A DNA stretch of 64,000 bases. Source: Klebsormidium nitens (Eukaryota > Streptophyta > Klebsormidiophyceae > Klebsormidiales > Klebsormidiaceae). Positions 1-11,027 of this stretch are shown piece by piece (the first letter of the stretch is position 1; the number at the start of each line of letters is the position of its first letter). The notes below the pieces were generated by a model that saw nothing but the letters and a program-made list of their open reading frames with translations, was not told the origin of the DNA and did no database searches. Location of the stretch: assembly GCA_000708835.1 (NCBI GenBank), contig DF237453.1, forward strand, positions 1,795-65,794, given 5' to 3'. The position numbers were made by a program, and so were the translations under genes.

Positions 1-45
1 TACAACCAACTATACAACTACACAACTACACAACTACACAACTAC
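1..45. repeat. Short tandem repeat (ACAACTAC-type)
   Basis: The window opens with four to five imperfect copies of an 8-10 base unit containing CACAACTA. It is a simple minisatellite and is cut by the window edge. Confidence 0.7.
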
Positions 46-3000
46 GGCCCCACACGACCACGAAACCAACGGTCTGGAGTCCACGTACGACAGACGACAA
101 CGTGAACACTTGTCCACATGCAGCCATTGTGACCATCACAGCGGGGAAACAAACAGAGAGGAATTCGAAAGAAACGCCAAAGGCAAACGCGTCAGGGAAG
201 CCTACATAGTCAAGTGGTCCCTTGCAGCCGCCATGTGCAGAGGTGCGTGACCACATGTGTCGTGTCCGTTCAATTGCAAACCGGTGGAAAGTACCTGGAT
301 GCCGGGGCACGAAAGAGAAATAGTGTCAATGCTAACAGGATCGCAGAACGGGAGCAGCGTGCAACGAGGAGATTGAAAGCGCTCCCGGTATGGAACTCAC
401 CGACTGCCCTTTCAAGCGCCATGTCAGCCCACTGAAAGCTTCGCAAGAGATAGAGACACAAAGCAGGAGACCATGTCAGAGCACAGCCCGAAAGAGAACA
501 CCATCCAAACGGAGGAGTTGGCCTGTCAGATTGGAGGTGTAGAACGCGTGCATGTCGTGTAGACTTGGAACCCTGCGTGGAGCCCCCTTCCAGGCCCTGA
601 GAGCCGGCAGCCAGCAAACAGACGTGTTTGGAAATCAGGCGCCCCCAAGCTGCGTGGAGTCCCCACCCTGTATGCTGATCCCAATGTGGTGTAGGAAGGA
701 GAAAGATGACAAGGAGGAAGGTGTGGAAGGGCGGCGGGGCTGGCTGGGAGGGCGGGGGGAGATGAGAAGAAGGGAGCTCGCGAGAGGCGAGGCGAGATTG
801 AAAGCGTGCTTAGTTGGAAGGGCTTGTTTGGCGGAGGGAAGGCGCTTCTGGTTCTTGATTCTTTGGAATGAAACATTTCGCTGCTCAGAAGCGTTTTATA
901 GCTCGCTTCGCTCACTCAATTTTGCTCTTGTCGCTCTCTTCGAGCTCAATTTAGACGTAGACGTCAGGAATTGATATGTTCGAGAGCGACATGTTGTGAG
1001 TTTCGAGTTCGCTTTCGCTCGCAATAGCGACAGCGAAAGTTGAGTAATTAAAGCGGGTTAGCGATGCTTGGCGAAGGACTTTTTATGCCAAAGTTGCAAG
1101 AGCTCCTGTTGTCACCGCGTGCTGGACTGTGCACCTGAACTTTTCAAATACTATAACAAAGTTCCCCTCTAGCAAGGGCTAGGTACTTCGCTCCTCATGC
1201 CGCCTTGATTTGAAGCTTTTCCTTGGTCGTCCTGAAGACTGTAACTCAAGGTGCCAGTGGTTTCATGCAGAAGTTTAATGTGCCCCATTACGGAATCTTT
1301 CGAGTGTCGGGGGGTCGAACAGGGCTTTTGCTTTCGCAAACCGGTGACGAAGCCTGTGGCTGCGCTCTGTCACCGTGATTGGTATCGTTTGTACTTGTTG
1401 CGGTTTCCTTAGTCCAAATTCGTCCAGGATCTCGGCTGTTTCTGAAGGCATACTATACATAGACAGTATGGCCTATCCGTTTCGCTTAGAAGAAACCGTA
1501 TTCTGAAGTGCAAAGGAACGAGTTTTGGCTGTCCTTGTATGTTTGATAGAACTGCCGGAATTAGTCATGGGGTCTAACCGTCAAGTATCTAAGCTTTGAG
1601 TTGTCAGCGTTGCTGGTTGAACGGAGGCTATGATGTAGACCTGGGTACCGCGGTCCCGCGATCATTGGCATACCCGTGAGCCACGATTATTTACGAAGGT
1701 TTAACCAGTTGCAGCTTGCGAGGGTCTATTTCGGGGTCTATCTTCTAGCCCTTGGACTTTGGTCTAAACGCCTTTTTCTGGCATGCCTTGCTCATGTCCG
1801 CCATGTGATTAACGTTCACGGTTCGAAGTGGCCAAATGCGAAAGAGTTGCTGTGTTTTGCAGATGACTGCCTGTCTGACCTTGTCACGCATTACTTGATT
1901 GAAGGTGCCAATTTGGAAAGCGATCCGTGCTTAATTGACAACGGGTCCATTCCTTTATACCTTCAAAGAGAATCATCGCCGGCTACGTTGGATCCGCGGC
2001 TACGATGGCCCATCTCCTTGTTTGTCTCTGGATTTTGAACAGCATAGATGTAGTCCTGGCCCTTTCCGTTTGTCCTTTGCTTCGATCGAAGCAAACGATG
2101 ACTTTCAAGTTCCTCAACAATCGCAGCGGAAACAAGTCGGATAAAGGACCTTTATTGAGTGAATCAGGAAGAATACTCAAGGGATCTGATACATTGTTGT
2201 CGGTCAGTTCCGAGTCCTTGTGTTGAAACAAAAGATTCAGGTTTGTGAAAGAGTCCCGTTAATTGCAGTTTTTTGCTTCTTTTTGTCCGAGCTTCGAACT
2301 TTTGTTTCTTTTTCGTCCGGCCTGAGTTCTAAAGGCCTGCAGTTTGTACCAGACGAATTCTTCACTTATAAAACTGCATACGGTTAGATCAATAGCAACG
2401 GGATGGGCAGAACACGTTGCCGTGCTGAAACAGACGGTGGGCTTTCTAGGCCCATCATCTTATCTGGACTCGGAAACAGGGCTACGCTTGTAAACTATTG
2501 GTCACCCTAAAGTCATCGCGAATGGGTTCACGGGTATTTTGGTACCAATTGGTGCCAGAACTTTGGCAAAATTCATGTTAATTGGCCAACGCTTTGGTTA
2601 CAAATGCTGCGAACGATAATAAGATCACCTATCCGGAACGGGAACAACTGAGGGTTATGGGTGGTTCAACGTGGAAACGAGTGGGTAGGAAGTTATAAAT
2701 TGGTCCCATCGGTTTTCCCCGCTGCTCGAGCTGAAGCGTCCTCAAACTCACTAGACAAATAGCTGGGCGCCTTCCCCTCTATTTAGATCCAGACCACGTC
2801 ACATCCGTCATGCTTTCAACCCGTGCATTCGTCTCGTCTCTCAAATGCATCCGTCCTTTTGGAGTATGTACAGGATTACCTCGATGAGGAGCCTCCGAGG
2901 AGATCAAAAATTGCATGTCACCTGCCCTCTGCTTGGTAAAGTCATTTTCCAGGGGCCGCGCGAGGAGTACACGCAAAGCCCTAATGGGCTGATTTGCGGC

Positions 3001-3900
3001 TGCTCAGTACCTACCTTCGTCACTGCTCATACGAGGAAAGCATGTATTTTCAAATCAGTTCGTAGGACACAGTCAGCAATCTCCTTAAAGTGAGCAAGCT
3101 CGACAGGTCTCTGATGCCTGAATAACGAGCAGAATCGTCGAAAGACTGTACTGAATTGAGAGCTCAAACCTAGTCAGAGCATGCAGCTTGTGACGATGAT
3201 TATTGTGTGGCTGGAATTGCGGCGATGACATTACTGGGTGTATCCTTCACCTCCACTGACGTCGTCGGGATGTACTGACGCCACAACCACGTGCTAGCAC
3301 TAGCTTTTGCACTAAACTTCGCATTGGTCTTCCACAACCGGAAAATCTCTTCCGTTTCGCGCTCAGTGTCTTGCATGAGTACAGACTTGGTTGAATGTTG
3401 ATCTGCTTATCAATCTACTTGACGTACCTAGAACGGGTGCTGGATAGTAGTGGCCTTGAGGATCTTTCGGAGGGATAAACTTGCCCAAATGCGCCACAGT
3501 ATTGCTTACCTTACCCCAAGTCCGATGCCGCTCTTAATTGTCCACCGAAAAAGTGGGTAGCTTTCATGAGAGGTTCGTATACGCTCTGTCCTTTTCGCCC
3601 ACCCTGCTTCCGAGCGCTCATGCTCCTTTATGCATTCGCTGTTTGACAATTGACCAAAAACTAAAGGCTGTAATCTTGATACCCCTTCACATCTGTTCTG
3701 CCATCCTGCGAGCTATAGTATCCCCACAAAATATGCGTACTGATGTAAGAGCCACATGGGCTAGAAAAAAGTCACGGGCTTTTCAATCCCCCCTGCTCCT
3801 CTGTTTGCTCCTGATCTTTTCCTTCCCACCTGTCAGATGGTGTTGGTTCCTTCGGGTCCGTTGTTTTAGTTTGTTGCCTCCTTGTGCTCCAAGACTCTCT
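1..3900. other. Region without a supportable gene
   Basis: No convincing exon was found on either strand. The first 45 bases are a short tandem repeat of the kind (ACAACTAC)n. A G-rich stretch lies near 690-770. Short open frames at 1275-1460 (minus), 1676-2038 (plus) and 1983-2231 (minus) have a vaguely protein-like composition, but they lack recognisable domains or connecting splice phases, so I do not call them genes. Confidence 0.5.
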
Positions 3901-3939
3901 GCTTAGACATTTTTCAAGATGGTATTTCCGCGGCACTCT

Positions 3940-4480
3940 CAGATCCACCGCGCTTATGGACCTGGAGCTTTTCGGGACGCTTTTGTCCGTCGCAGCAAGG
4001 AAGACGCTAACTCTGGGCAGTGTCAGTATGTCCATAGACGAAGTGGTCATGTCCTGATGCCGCCATCGACTGTATTCCTCGATCCATGTATCCGGCGCCT
4101 TTTAGGACGCTTCTGTTTGTATCAGCGATTAAGACGCTTACTCTGGGCAGAATGATTGTTACCATTGTCGTCGTTGCGTCCTGATGCCGCCTTCAACTGC
4201 GTTTGGGGATCCAAGCGCTTATGGACCTTGCGTTTGCTTTTAGAAAGCTTCTGTTTGTCGCAGCAATGAAGACGCATACTCTGGGCAGTGTGATTATGTC
4301 CAATTTCGTGGACGCGCCCTGATCCCGCCATCGACTGCGTTCTGGAAGGCACCGCGCTTAAGGATCTCGCGTTTTTCAGATTGAAGTTTCTGGTTGTCGC
4401 AGCGATGAAGATCCGCGCAAGTTACTCTGGGCACTTTCATCTTGTTTATAGACGTGGTTGAGATGTCCTGATGCCGCCGA
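3940..4480. repeat. Degenerate tandem repeat, unit about 130-146 bp
   Basis: At least four diverged copies follow each other. The anchor CTCTGGGCA(G/C) occurs at about 4011, 4141, 4279 and 4425, so spacings are 130, 138 and 146 bp. A second anchor, CCTGATGCCGCC (or CCTGATCCCGCC), recurs at about 4053, 4180, 4319 and 4467. Between anchors each unit carries a GTCGCAGC-AAGAC block and a GCGCTTATGGA block. No reading frame is kept between copies, so this is a decayed non-coding array rather than a repeat protein. Further scattered relatives lie up to 8.8 kb. Confidence 0.75.
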
Positions 4481-4952
4481 TGAATACAATCTGGACATTC
4501 GTGTCATGCTTTGATGCTCGTTTCGTTGCGCATTTCTCTGTTCCGCAATTTTAACGGCCCGCCAAAAGCCCAATCCGAAAACGCTCATGGCTTCTGCTTT
4601 ATTCTCCGAAGGTCGCCTTCAATAATGATATCTCAAGCCTTTGGCAATCTTGGACCATCGTTACTCAGGCAGATGAAAGCAGGACTTGGTGATGGAATTG
4701 AGTGCTTGCCCTTTGTTTCCAGCCAACAGTTGTGCTCTTTTTTTGCGATGGAAACGTTCCGCAGACGCTCCCCCTTTGAAAAGGTGTCCAGGGCTGCCCT
4801 TCGAGCCATACTCGAGGCTCGTGCGCTGCCCAAAACCAATGAGCTCATTCCAGCGCTCAAGCACAGGAAGGTTTGGCTGCTAACCAGAATTGATAATGAA
4901 ACTTCATTGTGGTTCTTTGACCAACAACCGCGTTAAAGCCATTCATCCAACC

Positions 4953-5375
4953 TGGTTATTGCCCGAGTCTGGTCATTGGACAGTTAAACAGCTCAAAACC
5001 CCCCGTTGTGATTTACCCCCCAGAAAACCCTATAAAGTCTCCCTTTGGTCCTTGCCAACGCCAACACTATCTGCTGGGATCCTTTGAATTTCTCGGTCAT
5101 TGCAGCGCGGCCATGACGAACTTGGACAGCTGTGAGCTCTTTCCAGAGTTCAATCTCTTTTTGAACCAATGGGTCATCTCCGACGGCCTCATGACCGGCC
5201 CGCTTTCAGCGTTTGCAGCTCTCGATTCGCTCTGAGCTGTCCGGGCTACCTCTTTTTTGGCCACTTCGGCTTTCCATGCCTGGACGTACCCGTTTTCGAT
5301 ATAGCAATCAAACCCTCATGCATCTGCGCTCGGCGACAGGGTACCACTAAGGGAGGTTATTGCCCGAGTGACCAT
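4953..5375. repeat. Direct repeat pair, about 27 bp
   Basis: GGTTATTGCCCGAGT begins near 4953 and again near 5355, each followed by a related TGGTCATTGGA / GACCATTCGGA tail. The pair sits inside the same decayed repeat field and shows that larger units of that family were once duplicated. Confidence 0.55.
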
Positions 5376-5556
5376 TCGGAATTTTCCAAGGTGCCCCTTG
5401 CCCGTTTGTTTGCTTGTCGTGGGAATGCGTGCACGCTGCTGTGAGCGCCACAACGTTTTGCTCGTCAAAGAAGGAGCTTGTGAAGCTTGGACGCTCCAAA
5501 TTTACGCGCAAGTCCTGCGAAACTTTTGTTTCTGAACCAGACTCTACTCCCGGCCA

Positions 5557-5628
5557 TGATGACGAATACAGGCGCGTGGGCCCACTTCAGTGCTCAGTGT
5601 GTCCACCTTGGTCTCATCTGACGCCGCC
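5557..5628. repeat. Dispersed repeat copy 1 (partner at 8439-8518)
   Basis: This block starts CGGCCATG, runs through a shared (G/A)CGTGGGCCC core and ends GACGCCGCC. The same ordered blocks recur about 2.9 kb downstream with many substitutions and small indels. It belongs to the decayed family that is in tandem at 3.94-4.48 kb. Confidence 0.65.
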
Positions 5629-5984
5629 ATAATCAGCTGAACGGACTTTCTGAACCCGTGGATTATCAAGCGCTGATGGATCTAATGGCCTTGCCTCCGT
5701 CAGTCTAGAGGGGCATCAATGATGTGCACAAGATTCACCGACGTTGAAATTCTAAGAATAACATGAGTTGGTCTGGAATATGCAGGGACGCTCCGATACC
5801 ATGCGAACACCCTTAAAACTTCCGGGGTTGTGATGATTTCAGCGCAATTCGGATTTTTAACTTCGTTAGTCAAAGCTTGTGAGCACGCATGCGCAGTGTT
5901 GGCTTCAGGCGCTATCATTGCTTGGCCAGAAAAGCTTCGACTACTTGAGGTAAGGAAACCGAGTTTGCTCATCCGGATTGTTAC

Positions 5985-6047
5985 GGAGGTCCTTTTCTAG
6001 TGGTGCTGCCGTGAATTACACGGCAGCAACTCCAGAAAAGGACCTTC
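5985..6047. repeat. Long imperfect inverted repeat (hairpin)
   Basis: Arms 5988-6013 and 6019-6044 are 26 bases each with three mismatches, separated by the five-base loop AATTA. Pairing can extend a few bases outward, including a G-U pair. The arms begin GGTCCTTTTCT and end GCTGCCGTG. A fold this long and uninterrupted is unusual for random spacer. Possible sources are a small-RNA precursor, a collapsed MITE, or an inverted duplication; none can be proved from sequence alone. Confidence 0.8.
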
Positions 6048-6049
6048 CC

Positions 6050-8438
6050 TAGAGCTGCTAGTGCTTCATCAATCTTGTCGTGACCATAACGAGCTTAAAG
6101 TCAACGACAGCCCAAGGCTTTTGTACCCACAACTCGAAAGCAAACGGTGGCGATTTGAAGTACGCAATTTCCATCGCAGTCAGACTATATTTCCGAAGGT
6201 TCGGAGGCTCGTAACTCTTGCCGTGTACGCAGCAAAGTTGTAGAAGGAACCCATTCACGTGATAGCTCAGATCTAGTAGATTTACGCAAGGTCAGCTTCT
6301 TCGTTTGACTAACCTTGCGTCCGTGACGTTCAATGGGTTTATCACTCGCAACCCACTGGAAGTATGCTAGCTTGAGTACTGACGCCCGCGGCTACATTTG
6401 CGCCCGCACCTTTTGCATCTGTGATCGTATTAATCGTAGTGCATGTACCTGATTCTGCTTGTTTTCCGTCTGTAAACATTTACACGTGTTTCATTAAGTG
6501 CTTGTCGACTCGCTCGACGTATACGGAACACGGATTCATGTCTTCCTGTCCGGTTCTGAGGACACTTGTTGAGCGTCACCGTGCTCAATTGCTCCAGGAG
6601 AATCTGCTCCACCTCAGTCTACAGCCGGTTCTAGGCGAGTCACCGAAGAAGTACCTGGTCATGAGAGGTTCTCTCCAAGCGGCCTTTCTCGCCCGCTGCT
6701 TACGAGCGCGTGCACTCACTTCACGATTACGTACGAGGGCCGGCCGCGCTCGCTTCATGTTTTCACCGTTTTGGTATTGAAGCAGAACTTCGACGCCTTT
6801 TACATCTCGATGTCAGTGGCCATGAGGACAGACTGGGAGCCAAAGTTGCCCAATTAACACGGTTATCCGGGACTAAGCGCTACACTGCAGTGATCGAATC
6901 ATCCCCACCTTCATCAACACCTTAATCTTTCCTCTAGAAGGACTCACATATTGCATCTTACAATGTGTAATTGGTTCTTGTGATTGCCACGCCATGCCAA
7001 GTGCTTTGAAGTCGGGCCTCTTTCCAGTACGTTCGTCAAGCGGCGTTCAGTGTTTCTTGCTTGTTGACCTGTGAGACTTCTCAGGGCGCTTCTCTGTGTA
7101 GCGGCGATGCAGACATCTGTTTTTGGGCACTTCCCGGGGGCACTTCGGTTTCGTCCAACTTCTCTCTTGCAGTTGAATTGACGCCGCTGTCGACTGCAAG
7201 GCCACTGGATTCCACTCTAACATCCCATTCTATCATCCCGCAAGTTTTAGAGCTCGCTCGTTTATTTTTGACTTTCCCGCCTCGTTTGAGTTGAGCGAGC
7301 AAGCCAAGGAGCCGTGCTAGGCCGGCAAGGTAATTGAACGGACAACAGTAAGCAGGCTATATTCCAACTCGAGGACGCGTTTTGGGACAGCGCGAGAGTC
7401 ACGGCTGCTTTCGTTGCTGGTTGCTAAGGGCCCCTGGGCTTCTGTAGTCGTCTCTTTAGAGAAGTATCTGGTTGTGCCGTCTATCTTGAGGCTTATGCGC
7501 TGCCCAATACCCCCTGCTTTCAAACCGCCCGTTTAAGCTATCTCCCATGCCATGACATGCCAATCTTGTAATATCTTCTCTGGCATTGAATTCCTGGTTT
7601 GGCGGCCTGGATCCAGAAGGCCGCGCTTACTCCACATTTCTTGTTATTCTGTGCGAAGCACACACAGTCGGAGAAAGCGGTTGAATCTGCCCGCCCTGGT
7701 TACGAAAGAGAGAGCGTTTTGGCTGCTTTCTCTAGGAGTTGCTGCCGGCGTGCCCTCTAGCGTGGGCCGCTCCTCTCGAGGGATGTTTGTCATCGAATTC
7801 ACGGGCCACTTGCTCGAGATACATGATCTTTTAAAGGGACTCAGAATTTCACCTGTTCTGCCCCCATGTGCCAGTGCTCTACAAGCACAGCATATATAAG
7901 AGGAAGGTATTTTTGTAGAACTTAAGTTGTTGGCAAGTACTCGGGTGCATCGTGCGGACCTTTTATACAGACCGCCTCCATTTGTCAGAGTTCTCACTAG
8001 TACCGGTTATCAAAACTAGGCGTGCAGGCCTGCTTGGAGTCATATGCCTGGTTGCAATATCATACTTCGAAACAATTTGTAACAGTCGCTTACTACATCA
8101 AATGGAGCTGCGCAATCAAAAGTGCAAAAGACAGAGCAGTCCCAAAGGGTCACGGGCAAGGCTCTTGTGTCTGTCGAGCTGCAGTATTTTAAGAAAGACC
8201 CGGACACTGTCACGTAATATTTTGTTTCCGGTTAGATGATGAGAATAGTTCGGTCGCTGCTGGGCCCCCCATCTTTGCGCACCGCTTTTCTGTGGGCCCC
8301 CTTCTTTGAAAGGTTGTGCTGACGTGCGTCATGCATTGCCGCGGCACTGACCGTGAAGTTTGCGCACTCAAAGGCGCAATCAATCTACCTGTGTACATCT
8401 AACAAAACTTTGCAATAGAAGCAGACCCCCGAGTTTGC
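6050..8438. other. Spacer with scattered decayed repeat pieces
   Basis: No supportable gene. Pieces of the GCCGCC-(A/G)TCGACTGC repeat motif recur, for example near 7180, flanked by GGGCGCTTCT and TGGGCACTT blocks like those at 4.0-4.4 kb. The open frame at 6421-6780 has no recognisable domain and no matching splice neighbours. Confidence 0.4.
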
Positions 8439-8518
8439 GGCCATGGATGAACGATTACAGGAGCGTGGGCCCTATTTAGTGCCCAGAGAGTCTTCGCTGG
8501 TCCAATCTGCATGACGCC
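8439..8518. repeat. Dispersed repeat copy 2 (partner at 5557-5628)
   Basis: Diverged relative of the block at 5557-5628. It starts with the same CGGCCATG, keeps the AGCGTGGGCCC core and ends in GACGCCGCC. The flanking sequence differs after the block, so the repeat is dispersed here rather than part of one array. Confidence 0.65.
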
Positions 8519-11027
8519 GCCACTGCCTGCTTCATTTCTTAGCGGCGATTAATCAGCTTCGCTGACGTGACCACCTCCATACAACGTTTCGTTTTGACAT
8601 TTCCGGTTGGGCGCCCCGGTTCGCGCCTTATCCTCCCTGTGTGCATGCGTCGGAGTTCTCATGCAACCTGGCCTAGGTCTGGCAGGACTCTTGAGCGCCT
8701 CTCGTTGATGAAACATTGCGGCCGTGATGACTACCTATAACCAGTGGGTTGAAGGCTCAGTCTATGAGAACAGTCAGGCTTCCGAAGCCGCCATCCTTGT
8801 ATTTACAGTCGTTAACTACTGAACTACTTATTTGATGCAGGCTACCTTTCATCTGCCACATACTTCGAGTGGTCTCGCATCTGCTCGTCCGAAATCGTTT
8901 CGAGGCTTTGTCTTTCAAATACATTCAGATTTAAGGAGGTCCCGTCCCTAAAAAGGTGAGTTTCTCTGCCCTTGGCGCGTCTCTGCTATTGCTTCAAAAG
9001 GCGTATTATTTCTGACGACATATTGAAGGACTGCTGGCAAGGGCTGAGTCTCGTTGAGATTTCCTCTCTCCGTAGCGATGGGCATATATGGTGATGTGGC
9101 CGAAGTTGTGCCAGGCACGTGCATGCTCGTTGCTCGGTATGCCTGTCTTCCGTTCACACCCTCGGCAGCAATGGTTGGTTTGTGCAAAGAGAACCAGCAA
9201 AACATCTACCAATCCTTCCGTGTATTCAGCCGTCGGATTTTTTTAAAAGGAAGTAAGGACCTCGGCTGGATTGATGTACTTTTGGAAATGTGATTCATGT
9301 GTGTCGTAATGCACGGAGCAGGGCTAACAGCAAAGTGGATTGATCTCATTTCACATGAATGATCGATTGAGCCTTCTCCCTGTCCATGCAGGTTGTCCTA
9401 GCTTTTACAAATGGCCGATCTCGGCAGAGGGTGGCGTTACTATACTCCAATACTTATACTTGGGTCGAAGCAGCAACCATGGCAGCGTCTACGTTTCTCG
9501 TCGGAGATTCTAGGAGATAAAAGAGATCAAGACGACGTTCCTCGTCCGATATTCTACGAGATGATTAAAGAGACTGGATACGTCAGGGTCCGGAGCTTGG
9601 CACCCTTCGCAACCCAGATAACATCTCGTCTTCGATTTCGTTACGAGGATTGATCCTAGGCATATAACTAAGTTGTCACATGTATCACTGACATCATGTT
9701 TCTTGCTGTCGAATTGATAGCTCGTCATGAGCAGATGCATCAAACTAATAGCAGGCTCCTACCTTAGCGAGTCAGCGTTCAAATTGTATCGTGTTGCACC
9801 CCCGGTCAATTTGTTGCGCCCTGAGGCCCCCCCGAGTCTGGCCGGCCATTGAAGCACTCGATGGAAGTATCTGTTATGCATCATGTTTGCATCCCTGTTC
9901 GTGTGCAACTTACAAGTCGCCGCTGTCTGCAAATGTCCAAATTTTGGAAGGCATGGTCAGAAGGCTCGCGCACTCAGTCATGAGTGTCTATCGCGAACCT
10001 TGATTCGCGCTGCCCGCTTCAGTGCACGTCGTGTGCAGCATGGGCCAGTTGTTGCATGGTTGTGCAATGTAGCAAGCGCGATGCAGATCAGCCGCCTCGA
10101 GTAGTCCTTGGTGTGCGAACAAAGGACGTACCAGACTCAAAATCCGTACTAAGAGCGTGCATGATCGCATGATTAGAAGCGTTTTCCTTCAAGACTACGC
10201 CGAAGGGCCTGTGAGGGCTACAGTGCTCGCCGCCAGCTATGCTAGCTGGCAGGCCGGGCTGGCATTACCCATCAGCCGGGCCGCGCCCCCTCACGTCGGC
10301 GCCTGTAGAAACGCGGGCGGCCGCGGCGTTTACGTTAGCTACTGTATGACGTGGCGCCAAAAGATATCAAAGTTGCATTCACTTCTTGCCAATCGGGTCC
10401 GATTGTTTCCAGAGTTCAGGAATATACTAAGAGGCATTGCTCTAGTTTGGCTTTTGCTAGCTAGATGGCACCCGGTTCTTTTGCCAAGTTTTGGGAAGAT
10501 TCACAGGACGTGAAGACAAGAGATCATGGTCATATCAGCCAGCTCCGAAGTCAAGTGCTAGCTGACGACCTCAGCGCCGTCCTTGGTGGCTCATAGAAGG
10601 TGCATTCACAGTGTGGTGGTGTATGTTTTGCGGCGCTATATAGAAGTGGAGAAGTGGAAACCCCAGGGTCTGCTTTCTCAAGTAAGGCTGTAGGTTGAGC
10701 TTGTTCTTTTCTTGTGATACCCTTGTGAGAATGGGTTTTGAATACTGATCCGTTGGCGCCCTGTTCTGATTGCTTGCTGACAGAAACTTCTTTTCTTTCT
10801 GGCTCGCATTCGGATCTACCACCATCGGAGGTCTATCTGTATACATACATTTTCTTAAGGGGTACATGCAACTGCAGCGGGGTTCAAATCTAGAAAGCAT
10901 CCTGACTCTTAGAAACCAATATGACATTGTTTTAAGCCCCGTGACATCAAATCACGGCAGCATTGTTCGTAGTGGGAAGTGTGACTAGACAATTGCACTC
11001 AACGGTGCAGATCAAGACCACGGCGCC
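8519..11027. other. Spacer; only a weak small ORF
   Basis: No supportable gene apart from the doubtful 80-codon frame at 9411-9653. A minus frame at 8948-9205 has coding-like composition but no recognisable domain or partner exons. The last few hundred bases should contain the promoter of the exonuclease gene; I see no clear core-promoter motif. Confidence 0.4.
9411..9653 (+). CDS. Doubtful small ORF, 80 codons
   Basis: An ATG-started frame of 80 codons that I do not recognise. It contains three related segments built on TCTCGT(C)-GA-TTC-ACGAG at about 9496, 9540 and 9624, spaced about 44 and 84 bp. That regular spacing suggests a short tandem repeat that happens to be open rather than a gene. 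No signal peptide, membrane segment or known motif is visible. I rate it as probably not coding. Confidence 0.2.
   Translation: MADLGRGWRYYTPILILGSKQQPWQRLRFSSEILGDKRDQDDVPRPIFYEMIKETGYVRVRSLAPFATQITSRLRFRYED

Noticed and set aside
3940-4480. CRISPR-like array
   Set aside because: Units are 130-146 bp, diverged throughout, and lack short identical repeats separated by unique spacers; the context is eukaryotic.
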